NCBI GenBank assembly: GCA_937884735.1
Contig: CAKZYI010000735.1
Location: forward strand, 1 to 16,630
Origin: an uncultured Pleurocapsa sp.
GTDB lineage: Bacteria; Cyanobacteriota; Cyanobacteriia; Cyanobacteriales; Xenococcaceae
Direction: 5' to 3'
DNA length: 16,630 nt
Within the stretch, counting starts at the first letter, position 1, and the number at the start of each line of letters is the position of its first letter. The notes under the pieces are model-generated. The model saw only the letters and a list, made by a program, of their open reading frames with translations. It was not told where the DNA came from and did no database searches. Shown here one piece after another: positions 7,512 through 15,600 of this stretch. The translations under genes and the position numbers were made by a program.

Positions 7512-7851
7512 AAGGGTTATTGGAGTTTATCCGAAATAAACATTAATAATTATAATAAAAATTCAAAAAATTTAGAGACATAAAGTTATGCTGTATTTTT
7601 TGTTTAATTAACATCTTTTAAAAAACTTAGAAAAAAGCTCAGTCGTGCTACTTAAAAAACACAAAGATGAATTGATTTAATTTAGATTTAACAGTATCGA
7701 TCTAAACAACTTTGCTTCAAAGCGTAGCGCAAGCCATGCCGTAGGCTTATCGCTTTTAACTCAATTCAACTATTTTGGCTCACTTCAAATTCCAAAAACG
7801 AGATATCCTAGCATAAAGAAAAGAAGCCAATGATTTAACAAAGAAAAAGCG
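7512..7851. other. Intergenic gap between PsiE-family gene and serS
   Basis: A 340-base AT-rich gap between divergent genes. It holds a perfect 7-bp inverted repeat, TTTAGAT at 7681-7687 and ATCTAAA at 7700-7706 (12-base loop), followed directly by the dispersed-type hairpin repeat at 7719-7756. The 12-mer TATCGATCTAAA inside the first hairpin (7695-7706) occurs again at 10155-10166 in the spacer upstream of the Rid gene. No convincing open frame or RNA gene was seen. Confidence 0.5.
7719..7756. repeat. Short dispersed palindromic repeat, cyanobacterial type
   Basis: AAAGCG (7719-7724) pairs with CGCTTT (7751-7756), and inside it AAGCC (7731-7735) pairs with GGCTT (7744-7748), giving an interrupted hairpin. 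On the reverse strand the core reads AAGCCTACGGCATGGCTT. I recognise this kind of element as a short repeat scattered through intergenic DNA of many cyanobacterial genomes. Only one copy is in the window, so the dispersed nature is from general knowledge. Confidence 0.6.
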
Positions 7852-9132
7852 GTGCTAGACCTAAAACTAATTCGAGCCAACCCCGAAAAAATACAAGAGT
7901 TAATTGATCGCCGTAATGGTAGTTATGATGTTCAGCCAATTGTAGAATTAGATCGTGCATCGCGGGAATTGGAAACCAAGCGCAGCCAACTTAGTGCGCG
8001 GGGTAATGAAATTGGTAAATTGATTGGCAAGAAGATTGGTAGCGGCAGCAATCCTCAAGGGGAGGAGATTGCCCAGCTAAAAGCAGAAGGAAATAAGATC
8101 AAAACTAAGTTAAGCGAGTTAGAGCCGCAAGAAAAAGAGTTCAAAGCTAAAATAGAGGCTCTTTTATTAGAATTGCCCAATTTACCCGATGAATCTGTTC
8201 CTTTGGGGAAAGGAGAAGAGGAAAACGTAGAAATTAAGCGTTGGGGCGATGAATATATTACGGACAACCAAAATCCATTACCACACTGGGAAATTGGCGA
8301 AAAACTAGGCATCTTAGATTTTAAAAGAGCCGTAAAAGTAGCTCAAAGTCGCTTTGTTAACCTTGTGGGTGCAGGGGCAGCTTTGGAAAGGGCTTTAATT
8401 AGCTTTATGCTCGATACACAAATTGCTGCGGGATATCTGGAAGTAATGCCTCCTGTGCTGGTTAATAGTGCATCCCTTCAGGGTACGAGTCAGCTACCTA
8501 AATTTGCTGAAGATAGCTTCAAGTGCAGCAATGATGATCTCTGGCTTACTCCTACGGCAGAAGTGCCTGTAACCAATCTTTATCGCGATGAGGTGATTGA
8601 AGATAGTGAGTTGCCCATTCATCACTGCGCTTATACTCCTTGTTTTCGTCGCGAGGCAGGTAGTGCAGGAAGAGACAGTCGCGGATTAATTAGGCTACAT
8701 CAGTTTAATAAAGTGGAATTAGTCAAAGTAGTAGCCCCCGAAACTTCTGAAGCCGAACATCAGACTTTGGTAGAGAATGCCGAAGCCATTTTACAAGCTC
8801 TCAAGCTACCTTATCGAATTTTAGAATTATGTACGGGGGATATCGGCTTTGGCGCGGCAAAATGCTATGACTTAGAGGTATGGTTGCCTTCTGCGAATAT
8901 GTATCGCGAAATTTCTAGCTGCTCTAATTTTAGAGATTTTCAAGCCCGCCGAGCTAATATTCGCTTTAAACAAGCTGGTAAAAAAGGCACGCAGTATGTG
9001 CATACTTTAAATGGTTCAGGTTTGGCTATTGGTAGAACAATGGCAGCAGTTTTGGAAAACTATCAGCAGCCAGACGGTACGGTTAAAGTTCCTGATGTTT
9101 TGCAGCCTTATTTAAAGAGAGAGGTTTTATAG
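7852..9132 (+). CDS. serS: Serine--tRNA ligase
   Basis: A 426-residue class II aminoacyl-tRNA synthetase that charges tRNA-Ser (and tRNA-Sec where present) with serine in the cytoplasm. Residues 1-105 form the N-terminal coiled-coil arm that grips the long variable arm of tRNA-Ser. The catalytic core shows the serine-pocket TPTAEVPV (233-240), motif 2 CFRREAGSAGRDSRGLIR (264-281) and motif 3 GSGLAIGRTMAAVLEN (388-403). Full length for the bacterial family, with no lesion. The start is GTG at 7852, since MLDLKLIRANPE is the usual N-terminus. The gene is monocistronic, with a hairpin repeat just after its stop codon. Confidence 0.97.
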   Translation: MLDLKLIRANPEKIQELIDRRNGSYDVQPIVELDRASRELETKRSQLSARGNEIGKLIGKKIGSGSNPQGEEIAQLKAEGNKIKTKLSELEPQEKEFKAKIEALLLELPNLPDESVPLGKGEEENVEIKRWGDEYITDNQNPLPHWEIGEKLGILDFKRAVKVAQSRFVNLVGAGAALERALISFMLDTQIAAGYLEVMPPVLVNSASLQGTSQLPKFAEDSFKCSNDDLWLTPTAEVPVTNLYRDEVIEDSELPIHHCAYTPCFRREAGSAGRDSRGLIRLHQFNKVELVKVVAPETSEAEHQTLVENAEAILQALKLPYRILELCTGDIGFGAAKCYDLEVWLPSANMYREISSCSNFRDFQARRANIRFKQAGKKGTQYVHTLNGSGLAIGRTMAAVLENYQQPDGTVKVPDVLQPYLKREVL

Positions 9133-9143
9133 GCGTTGGTAAA

Positions 9144-9173
9144 GTAAAGGCGAATCGCGCGAATCGCCCCTAC
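9144..9173. repeat. Hairpin repeat between convergent genes, possible shared terminator
   Basis: GTAAAGGCGA (9144-9153) faces TCGCCCCTAC (9164-9173): eight of ten positions pair (two A/C mismatches), around a loop containing CGCGCG. This resembles the GTAGGGGCGA...TCGCCCCTAC palindromes scattered in cyanobacterial spacers. It fills the 44-base gap between the serS stop codon and the stop codon of the convergent methyltransferase, so it may serve as a bidirectional terminator, though no U tract is present. Confidence 0.55.
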
Positions 9174-9176
9174 ACG

Positions 9177-10103
9177 TTAATTGGATTTAACACGGGCTAT
9201 TACCGAGCGATGTCGAGGGCTATTGATCGTAACGCTAGGAGTTTCAAACCCTGCATCTGTAAATACCTGCTCCATTACCAAACTAAAGTACAGATCCATA
9301 TAAGGTTCGGTACTTTTAAGCAAAGTAAGGATGTAACGCGGCATTTTGAGAAATATTTCCGACTGGGGGTTCATATCCATGATGGCTAAATGACCACTAG
9401 GGCGTAACAAGCGACGGGCTTCTGTGATAATTTCTTTAGCAGCAGTTGTGGGTAATTCATGAAACATCAAGCAGGCGGAAACTAAATCAAAACTACCGTC
9501 GGGTAAGCCTGTAGTTTCTGCTGCACTGTGAACCCAATTGATGTTTTGGTTAGCTTCTTCGGCTCGATATTTTGCTACCGCCAGAAAATAAGGAGAAAGA
9601 TCGACTCCTGTAAGTTGAGCGTCGGGATATATTTTTTGTAACTCAAAAGTGCTCATTCCTGCACCACAACCTAAATCGAGAATATTTTGGGGCGATATCT
9701 CAATATTCTCTTGAATTGCTTTACTATAGCTGCCTCGAAGCATCGGATCTCCACTCACATCCCCCGATGACCATATTTGAGCATGAACAGCACGAGATGC
9801 TGATTCTACTTCCCAAGCAGCTTTCCAGCTTAAATTGCCTTCATCGTAGGCATGGAATGAAGTAGTGTAGTATGCAGGATATTCTAAGTTTGGGTTTTGA
9901 ACTGCCAACAGATCTGCATCCCAATTGCGATCGCTCAATTGTCGGAAGTTTTCTCGCCAAGGCACTCCAATGGATTCGGCTCGCTTAATCATCATGTTGC
10001 GGGCGCGGTTTTTGGCAAAATCGGCTAAAGGTGCGATCGCCAAAACGCCATTTACTAAACGAGAAGCTAATCCAAGATTGGTTTTTGGTGCAGTAACAGT
10101 CAT
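9177..10103 (-). CDS. Class I SAM-dependent methyltransferase
   Basis: A 308-residue protein. Residues about 1-135 are a helical N-terminal region typical of a cyanobacterial group of these enzymes (with YPAYYTTSFHAYDEGNLSW at 75-93). The methyltransferase core starts with motif I ILDLGCGAGMS (141-151), the acidic motif II at TGVDLSP (165-171), a DGSFDLVSACLMFHELP stretch for post I and motif II-III, and RRLLRPSGHLAIMDMNPQ. This is the Methyltransf_11/UbiE-like family. The substrate is not known; a lipid or quinone-like small molecule is possible but not shown. It lacks the cysteine set of ArsM arsenite methyltransferases, so I do not link it to arsS nearby. HIP1 sites are at 9927 and 10033. 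The gap to the Rid gene is 168 bases and divergent. Confidence 0.9.
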   Translation of the reverse strand: MTVTAPKTNLGLASRLVNGVLAIAPLADFAKNRARNMMIKRAESIGVPWRENFRQLSDRNWDADLLAVQNPNLEYPAYYTTSFHAYDEGNLSWKAAWEVESASRAVHAQIWSSGDVSGDPMLRGSYSKAIQENIEISPQNILDLGCGAGMSTFELQKIYPDAQLTGVDLSPYFLAVAKYRAEEANQNINWVHSAAETTGLPDGSFDLVSACLMFHELPTTAAKEIITEARRLLRPSGHLAIMDMNPQSEIFLKMPRYILTLLKSTEPYMDLYFSLVMEQVFTDAGFETPSVTINSPRHRSVIARVKSN

Positions 10104-10271
10104 TAAAAAATAATTAATATTAGATTATTAACTTCTCAATTATTTTAAAACAACTATCGATCTAAAATTCTGTTAATAATTAGTTTAGTTACAAATAGTA
10201 CTACTTTTTATAACGGACGAAGTAGAGTTGAGCTAATAGCAATAGTTTTTTAAAATTAATCTTAATCTAAA

Positions 10272-10664
10272 GTGAAACGAAAAAACATTTGCACTAATTC
10301 TCCCTGGGAAAAGTTGGCAGGTTATTCTAGAGCAGTCAGAATTGGCAATCAAATTCATGTTTCTGGTACTACGGCAACAAATAAGGCTGGCAAAATTGTT
10401 GGTTTAGGAAATCCATATACCCAAACAAAGCAAATTATTGAAAATATTGAATCGGCATTAATCATGGCTGGAGGAAGTCTACAAAACGTAGTGCGTACCA
10501 GAATTTATGTAACTAATATCGATCGTTGGCAAACCATTGCTAAAGCCCATAATGAATATTTTGGCGATATTCGCCCTGCAACTACCATGGTGGAAGTGAG
10601 CCGTTTGATTGCTCCAGAGATATTAGTTGAGATTGAGGCTGATGCGGTGATCGATAGCAAATAA
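10272..10664 (+). CDS. Rid superfamily (YjgF/YER057c/UK114) protein lacking the RidA catalytic Arg
   Basis: A 130-residue protein of chorismate-mutase-like trimer fold. Signature parts: GNQIHVSGTTA (25-35), IENIESALIMAGGSLQNVVR (56-75), the strand RTRIYVTNID (75-84), and RPATTMVEVSRL (101-112) with EIEADAV (120-126). True RidA enzymes hydrolyse the imines and enamines formed by PLP enzymes such as threonine dehydratase, using an Arg just after Pro-Ala (Arg105 in E. coli). Here that position is Thr104, while the Glu of EIEA (Glu120) is kept. This places the protein among the Arg-less Rid subfamilies (Rid4-7), whose function is unclear, rather than RidA. The start is GTG at 10272. A 6-bp inverted repeat CTACTT/AAGTAG (10201-10225) lies upstream. 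Confidence 0.9.
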   Translation: MKRKNICTNSPWEKLAGYSRAVRIGNQIHVSGTTATNKAGKIVGLGNPYTQTKQIIENIESALIMAGGSLQNVVRTRIYVTNIDRWQTIAKAHNEYFGDIRPATTMVEVSRLIAPEILVEIEADAVIDSK

Positions 10665-10784
10665 TGAATATCAGTAAATATTAATCTGGCTTTAATAATT
10701 TAAACTGTTGCAAAGGCTAAATTAGTTAAAATTACCATCGTAATTGCCAACTGCCTTTCATCAATTATTTTTCATTACTAATTT

Positions 10785-11780
10785 ATGTCATCGACAGCCA
10801 AAACTTCTCTTACTCCCTTTGACCAAAAAATAGCTGCACCTTTGGTTAAAAATAAAATTACGGTTTTGCAAGTTAATCTGGGGAGGAAGTGCAATCTTGC
10901 TTGTACCCATTGTCATGTAGAAGCTAGTCCGATACGTACAGAAGAATTGTCTTCTGAGGTTTGCCAGCAGATTATAGAGTTGATCAATCGTTATCCTCAG
11001 ATTAATACCGTAGATTTGACAGGCGGTGCGCCTGAGATGAATTATGGTTTTCGCCCCATAGTAGAAGCAGCTAGGGCGAAGGGAAAAGAAGTTATTGTTC
11101 GCTCCAATTTAACGATTTTTTTTGAGCCTGGTTACGAAGATTTACCCAAATATTTTGCCAAACACAAACTGAGAGTTACAGCTTCGCTTCCGTGTTATTT
11201 AGAATCTAATGTAGACAAACAAAGAGGTGCAGGAGTTTATAATAATTCGATTCGAGCAATTCAACAGCTGAATCAATTAGATTATGGAAAAGATGCAGAT
11301 TTAGTTTTGGATTTGGTTTATAATCCTGCTTTACCTATTGATAATAATTTTTCTCTTACTCCCAATCAGCAACAGCTAGAGCAAGACTATAAAACTTATT
11401 TGAAAGATAATTTTGATATTAGCTTTAATAACCTTTTTACTATTACCAATATTCCCATTGGTAGAACAAAGCAGTTTTTACAGCGTCGAAAAATTCATGA
11501 TGACTATCTTGAGTTTTTAGAAGACAATTACAATGCACAAACTTTGGAACATGTAATGTGCCGTAATGAGCTATCTATAGACTACTTGGGAAATGTTTAT
11601 GATTGCGATTTCAATCAAATGGAAAGTATTATTGCTACTACTCCCAACCGAGAAAAGCTAACTGTCGATAAGATCTTAAAATTAGATAATTTGGATGTAA
11701 TTAACAAAATCAAAACAGCAGATTACTGTTATGGGTGTACGGCGGGAACGGGTTCTAGCTGTGGAGGATCTTTGGTCTAA
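10785..11780 (+). CDS. arsS: Arsenosugar biosynthesis radical SAM protein ArsS
   Basis: A 331-residue radical SAM enzyme. The [4Fe-4S] cluster that binds SAM is held by CNLACTHC (Cys36, Cys40, Cys43), followed by VEASP, and TGGAPEM (residues 79-85) forms the SAM-binding GGE-like site. The C-terminal DUF3641 domain carries MCRNELSIDYLG (Cys259), DCDFNQM (Cys274) and the end YCYGCTAGTGSSCGGSL (Cys315, Cys318, Cys326), which probably hold a second cluster. ArsS converts dimethylarsenite and the SAM ribosyl part to a dimethylarsinoyl ribofuranoside, a step to arsenosugars; it needs methylated arsenic made by ArsM, which is not in the window. The next gene starts 8 bases downstream, so the two form an operon. 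Full length for the family. Confidence 0.92.
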   Translation: MSSTAKTSLTPFDQKIAAPLVKNKITVLQVNLGRKCNLACTHCHVEASPIRTEELSSEVCQQIIELINRYPQINTVDLTGGAPEMNYGFRPIVEAARAKGKEVIVRSNLTIFFEPGYEDLPKYFAKHKLRVTASLPCYLESNVDKQRGAGVYNNSIRAIQQLNQLDYGKDADLVLDLVYNPALPIDNNFSLTPNQQQLEQDYKTYLKDNFDISFNNLFTITNIPIGRTKQFLQRRKIHDDYLEFLEDNYNAQTLEHVMCRNELSIDYLGNVYDCDFNQMESIIATTPNREKLTVDKILKLDNLDVINKIKTADYCYGCTAGTGSSCGGSLV

Positions 11781-11788
11781 TTATCATC

Positions 11789-12475
11789 ATGTTTAAAAAG
11801 ACATGCCAAAAGTTTTATGCTGTTATAATTACCAAAAAAGCGATCGCCTTATTGCTTTCTGGATTAATTTTAATCATACTGTTTATTTTTACTCCATTAA
11901 AAATTGTTTTTGATGTCACATTATTCAAGAGCTTTATTAGGCAGTATGAAGGTTATATTGAAATAGTCTTTATTGGTATTTATACTGTTTTAACAGTAAT
12001 AGGTATTCCTGGGACAATTTTAACTATTGTTGGTGGCAGTCTTTTTGGTTTATGGCATGGAACTTTAATTTCGATCGTTAGTGCTACTTTGGGTGCATTT
12101 TGTGCTTTTGTAGCGGCTCGTTATTTGCTACAGGATTTTGCTCAACAAAAGTTTAGTAAAAACAAGCAGCTCAACAAGTTCCAAACTGCTGTTTTAGATT
12201 GCCCTTTTTCATTTGTGCTAACAACTCGCTTAATTCCTATCTCTCCCTTTAATCTAGTCAATTATCTATTTGGTTTAACTACAATTAACTGGGCTGACTA
12301 TACTGTTGCTACTTTTGTAGGCGTAATTCCTGGTAGCTTCGCCTACACTTGGATCGGTCATAGCGGAGAAGAGGCAATGAGTGGAGGCGATCGCCTTTCT
12401 TTTTTTATGGCTCTTACTTTCTTAGCTTTATTATCAATAATTCCTCTATTGTATCGACGAAGAAAGAATATATAA
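11789..12475 (+). CDS. TVP38/TMEM64 family membrane protein (VTT domain)
   Basis: A 228-residue integral membrane protein of the DedA/VTT superfamily. A transmembrane helix at about 17-36 is followed by helices near 57-72, 73-90 and 92-113, and by a C-terminal helix at 203-221 ending RRRKN. The VTT core shows the re-entrant GIPGTILTIVGGSLFG (72-87) and the second half TTRLIPISPFNLVNYLFGL (145-163) with Arg147, Pro150 and Pro153 typical of the family. Relatives include lipid scramblases and presumed transporters; the function of bacterial TVP38 proteins is mostly unknown. The 8-base spacing from arsS makes co-transcription almost sure and suggests a role linked to arsenosugar or arsenolipid handling, which is inference. 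HIP1 sites are at 11840 and 12387. Confidence 0.88.
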   Translation: MFKKTCQKFYAVIITKKAIALLLSGLILIILFIFTPLKIVFDVTLFKSFIRQYEGYIEIVFIGIYTVLTVIGIPGTILTIVGGSLFGLWHGTLISIVSATLGAFCAFVAARYLLQDFAQQKFSKNKQLNKFQTAVLDCPFSFVLTTRLIPISPFNLVNYLFGLTTINWADYTVATFVGVIPGSFAYTWIGHSGEEAMSGGDRLSFFMALTFLALLSIIPLLYRRRKNI

Positions 12476-12647
12476 ATGTAAAAAGTTTTCTTAGCTTTAT
12501 CAAATCTTCTTTAAATCTTCTTATTTTTACTTATAAATTGGTATCGGCATAATCATATATTAGATATACATATTGTATTTTAATTCTTTTAATAAATATC
12601 TTTTATTAAAAGCTTATTTTAAAATAATAAAGCGAGAAGTATCTATT

Positions 12648-15600
12648 ATGCCTAATCAAAATATTAATCTTGTTATTGTCGATCGCAGTGTAGTTAACTA
12701 TCAGGATCTGATTCAAGATCTTGAATTTGGCACAGAAGTTATAGTCTTAGATTCTGCTCTAGATGGAGTAGAACAGATATCAGAAGTATTAGCAGCTAGA
12801 AGCAACATTAATAGTCTTCAAATTATTTCCCATGGAAGTTCTGGAAGTCTGCAATTGGGTTCGACAGTATTAAACAATAATAATATTGAAGCTTATCAAG
12901 AACAGTTAGAAAAATGGGGCGATAGCCTTACAGAAGATGGAGATATTTTCTTATATGGTTGCAATGTAGCGTTGGGAAAAAATGGTAAAGCATTTATCAA
13001 TCGCCTTAGTACTTTAACCAATGCAGATATCGCAGCATCGGTAGACTTAACAGGTAATGAATTATTAAACGGTGATTGGGAACTAGAATACACTACGGGA
13101 TTAATTGACGCACCGTTGGCATTGCAACTTAAAACTTTGGAAGCGTATACAGGAGTTTTACGGAATGCTATTGAAGTTACTAATAATAATGCTAGTGGGG
13201 AAGGTTCGTTACGAGCTGCGATCGCAGAAGCTGCGACTATTCCTGGTTTAGACACGATTGATCTCAGTGGTATTAGCGGGCAAAGCATTGCAGCTCATTC
13301 TTTTATTATCGGTGAAGACAACGATATTCAATTTGAAGGTGCTGGTGTAACCATTAATGGTGGAGATCTAGGCAGATTATTTAGGGTTGATGGGGCAAAT
13401 GTTAGTTTTGCCGATTTAAATTTAGTTAATGGCTTACATCAAGGAGAAAATACTACTAAGGGAAAAGGCGGTGGCTTAGGTGCTGGAGGAGCCATCTTTA
13501 TTGATAGCGATTCGTCAGTAATTGTCAATAATGTTGTCTTTGACGCTAATTTCGCCATCGGCGGTAGTTCTAGCGGTAGAGGAGGTTCTGGTGGTAGAGG
13601 TGCTGGCATAGGTGGCGACGGTGGTAGTGGTGGAGATGGTACTAGTAATAACAGTGGTGGAGATGGTGGAGATTGTTCGGGTTTTCTTTGCTCTAATCCA
13701 GATAGTGGTAGTAGGGGTGACAATGGCGCGAGTAACAGTAGTAGATTCGGTGTAGGTGGAGATAGTGCTGGTGGTGGTGGCGGTGGCAGAGGCACTGGCG
13801 TAGGTAGTATTAGTAATGGCTCTGGAGGCTCGAAAGGCTTTGGTGGCACATTTGGGGGGAATGGCACTAACGGTAGTTCGGGTAGTGGAGGCGGAACTTT
13901 ATCTAGAGGATCGGGAGGTTCTGGAGGAACAGGAGGAGGAGGTGCTGGTTTAGGGGGTGCGATCTTTGTTAACTCTAATGCCAACCTGACAATCATTGAT
14001 AGTACCTTTAATTACAACCGAGCCATTGCTGGAAATAATGGAGCGCAGGGAAAAGGTGGAGCGATATTTATTCGGGATATTAGTGCTAAGGTAAGTGGCT
14101 CTAATCTGATTTTTGATACACGGGATTCTCTAGAAAATGAAGCGAGTAATGCTACTGGTAATTTTATTGGTTTCGATCGCTTTCAAGATAATAGCGAGGT
14201 TTATGGCGAAATTGCTAAGTTAGTTATTCCCACTATTATCGTTACTGCCAGTGTTACTCCAGAGGAGAGAGATTCCGTAGCAGGAGTATTTGAAATAGAA
14301 CTTAGTTCGCCTTTTCCTATTCCGATAGAAGTTAATTACAGTGTTAGCGGAGATGCTACGGCTGATCTGGATTATGCCGCTTTAAGTGGCACTGTCTTAG
14401 TACCTGCGGGGCAAACGACAGTCGATATAGTTGTCGATCCTACTAATGATATTTTCTTTGATCGCAATGAGACTGTAGTTGTGGAATTATTTGCTGGAGA
14501 GAATTATCAGTTAGGAGTAAATATTACAGCGACTTTAACTATTAAAGATGACGAACCAGAGGTAAGTATTACTGCGGGTACAACTAGTATTACTGAAGGA
14601 GAAACTGGCAATTTTGTCGTTACTTTAGATAAACCCGCACCCAATAGTGGCTTGGTGGTAAACTATACCGTTAGCGGTAGTGCTAATGCAGGAGAGGATT
14701 ATAACCCTCTCGTTCCCAATAATGTATTTATTCCAGCAGGGGCAACTTCGGCAAACATTGATGTTTCTGCACTGTTTGATGTTGCTGCTGATAACGGCGA
14801 AACCATCACCCTAACTCTGACGGAGGCGACTAATCCTGATGGGGAAATATTAAATTATGGCGTTGATAATGGTTCTGCCACTATGACTATTACAGATCGC
14901 CCGTTAACTATTCCTAATGGCGGTAACGGCATTGCCATAATTGAAACGGAAGATGGCACCAGAGTAGAAGAAGATGGATTAGGCGATCGCTTTTTTGTTG
15001 CTTTAGGCAGTCAACCTAGCAGTAATATAACTCTAAACTTCAATACCAACGGGCAAATCGAACCGATTGGGAACTTAACTTTTACACCAGGTAACTTTAA
15101 TAACTTTCAGGCTGTTGATATTAGTGCGATCGCAGATTCGGCGGTAGAAGGCAGTCATACTAGCCAAATTATAATTAGTTCTAATAACCCTAACTATCCC
15201 AATCAAGTTATTAATGTCGATATTGTAGAAATTATTGATGCCCAAGAGACAGCAGAAGGTTTGGAATCGGCACTGACAGAAATTCAGGATATTATTGCCG
15301 AAGAATTGCTGGGTATTGAAATACCGTTAGTTGGTAAGTTAAGCGATTTTGCCCCCGACTTTATCGGTACTTTTAAGGATGCAGTCGTCAATCAAATTAA
15401 AGCTGCTAAAAACCTGACGAAAGAAGGCTTAGAGAATTTACTCGAAAGTGCGATCGAGGGTGCTTTTGCCAGGTTGGGAATTGATTTAGATGTTACTGTT
15501 GACAGCAGCGTTTCTTTTAGTGAAACTACCTTTGATGTTTCTATTGGTAATGTTTATGACTTAGGCGGTATCGATCTTTCCTCAGACTTAGGTTTACCCG

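Larger units (their letters stand above)
817..15133. repeat. HIP1 octamers, thirteen copies
   Basis: GCGATCGC, the highly iterated palindrome 1 of cyanobacteria, starts at 817, 2316, 2879, 4784, 5688, 5802, 9927, 10033, 11840, 12387, 13218, 14983 and 15126. All copies are inside genes and none in the spacers. Far fewer would be expected by chance in AT-rich DNA. They serve here as a lineage marker. Confidence 0.9.

Noticed and set aside
9177..10103. ArsM arsenite methyltransferase as partner of arsS
   Set aside because: The protein lacks the conserved cysteines of ArsM and is on the opposite strand with another gene between.
12502..12523. Tandem 11-base repeat (AAATCTTCTTT / AAATCTTCTTA) after the TVP38 gene
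   Set aside because: Two imperfect copies in very AT-rich DNA; not strong enough to claim a function.
12896..13288. Minus-strand open frame opposite DUF4347
   Set aside because: No recognisable domain, and the plus strand encodes a clear DUF4347 domain over the same bases.
13439..13996. Open frame on the minus strand for a very proline-rich protein
   Set aside because: It is the antisense of the Gly-codon-rich insert of the giant protein; GGN codons read backwards give Pro and Leu.
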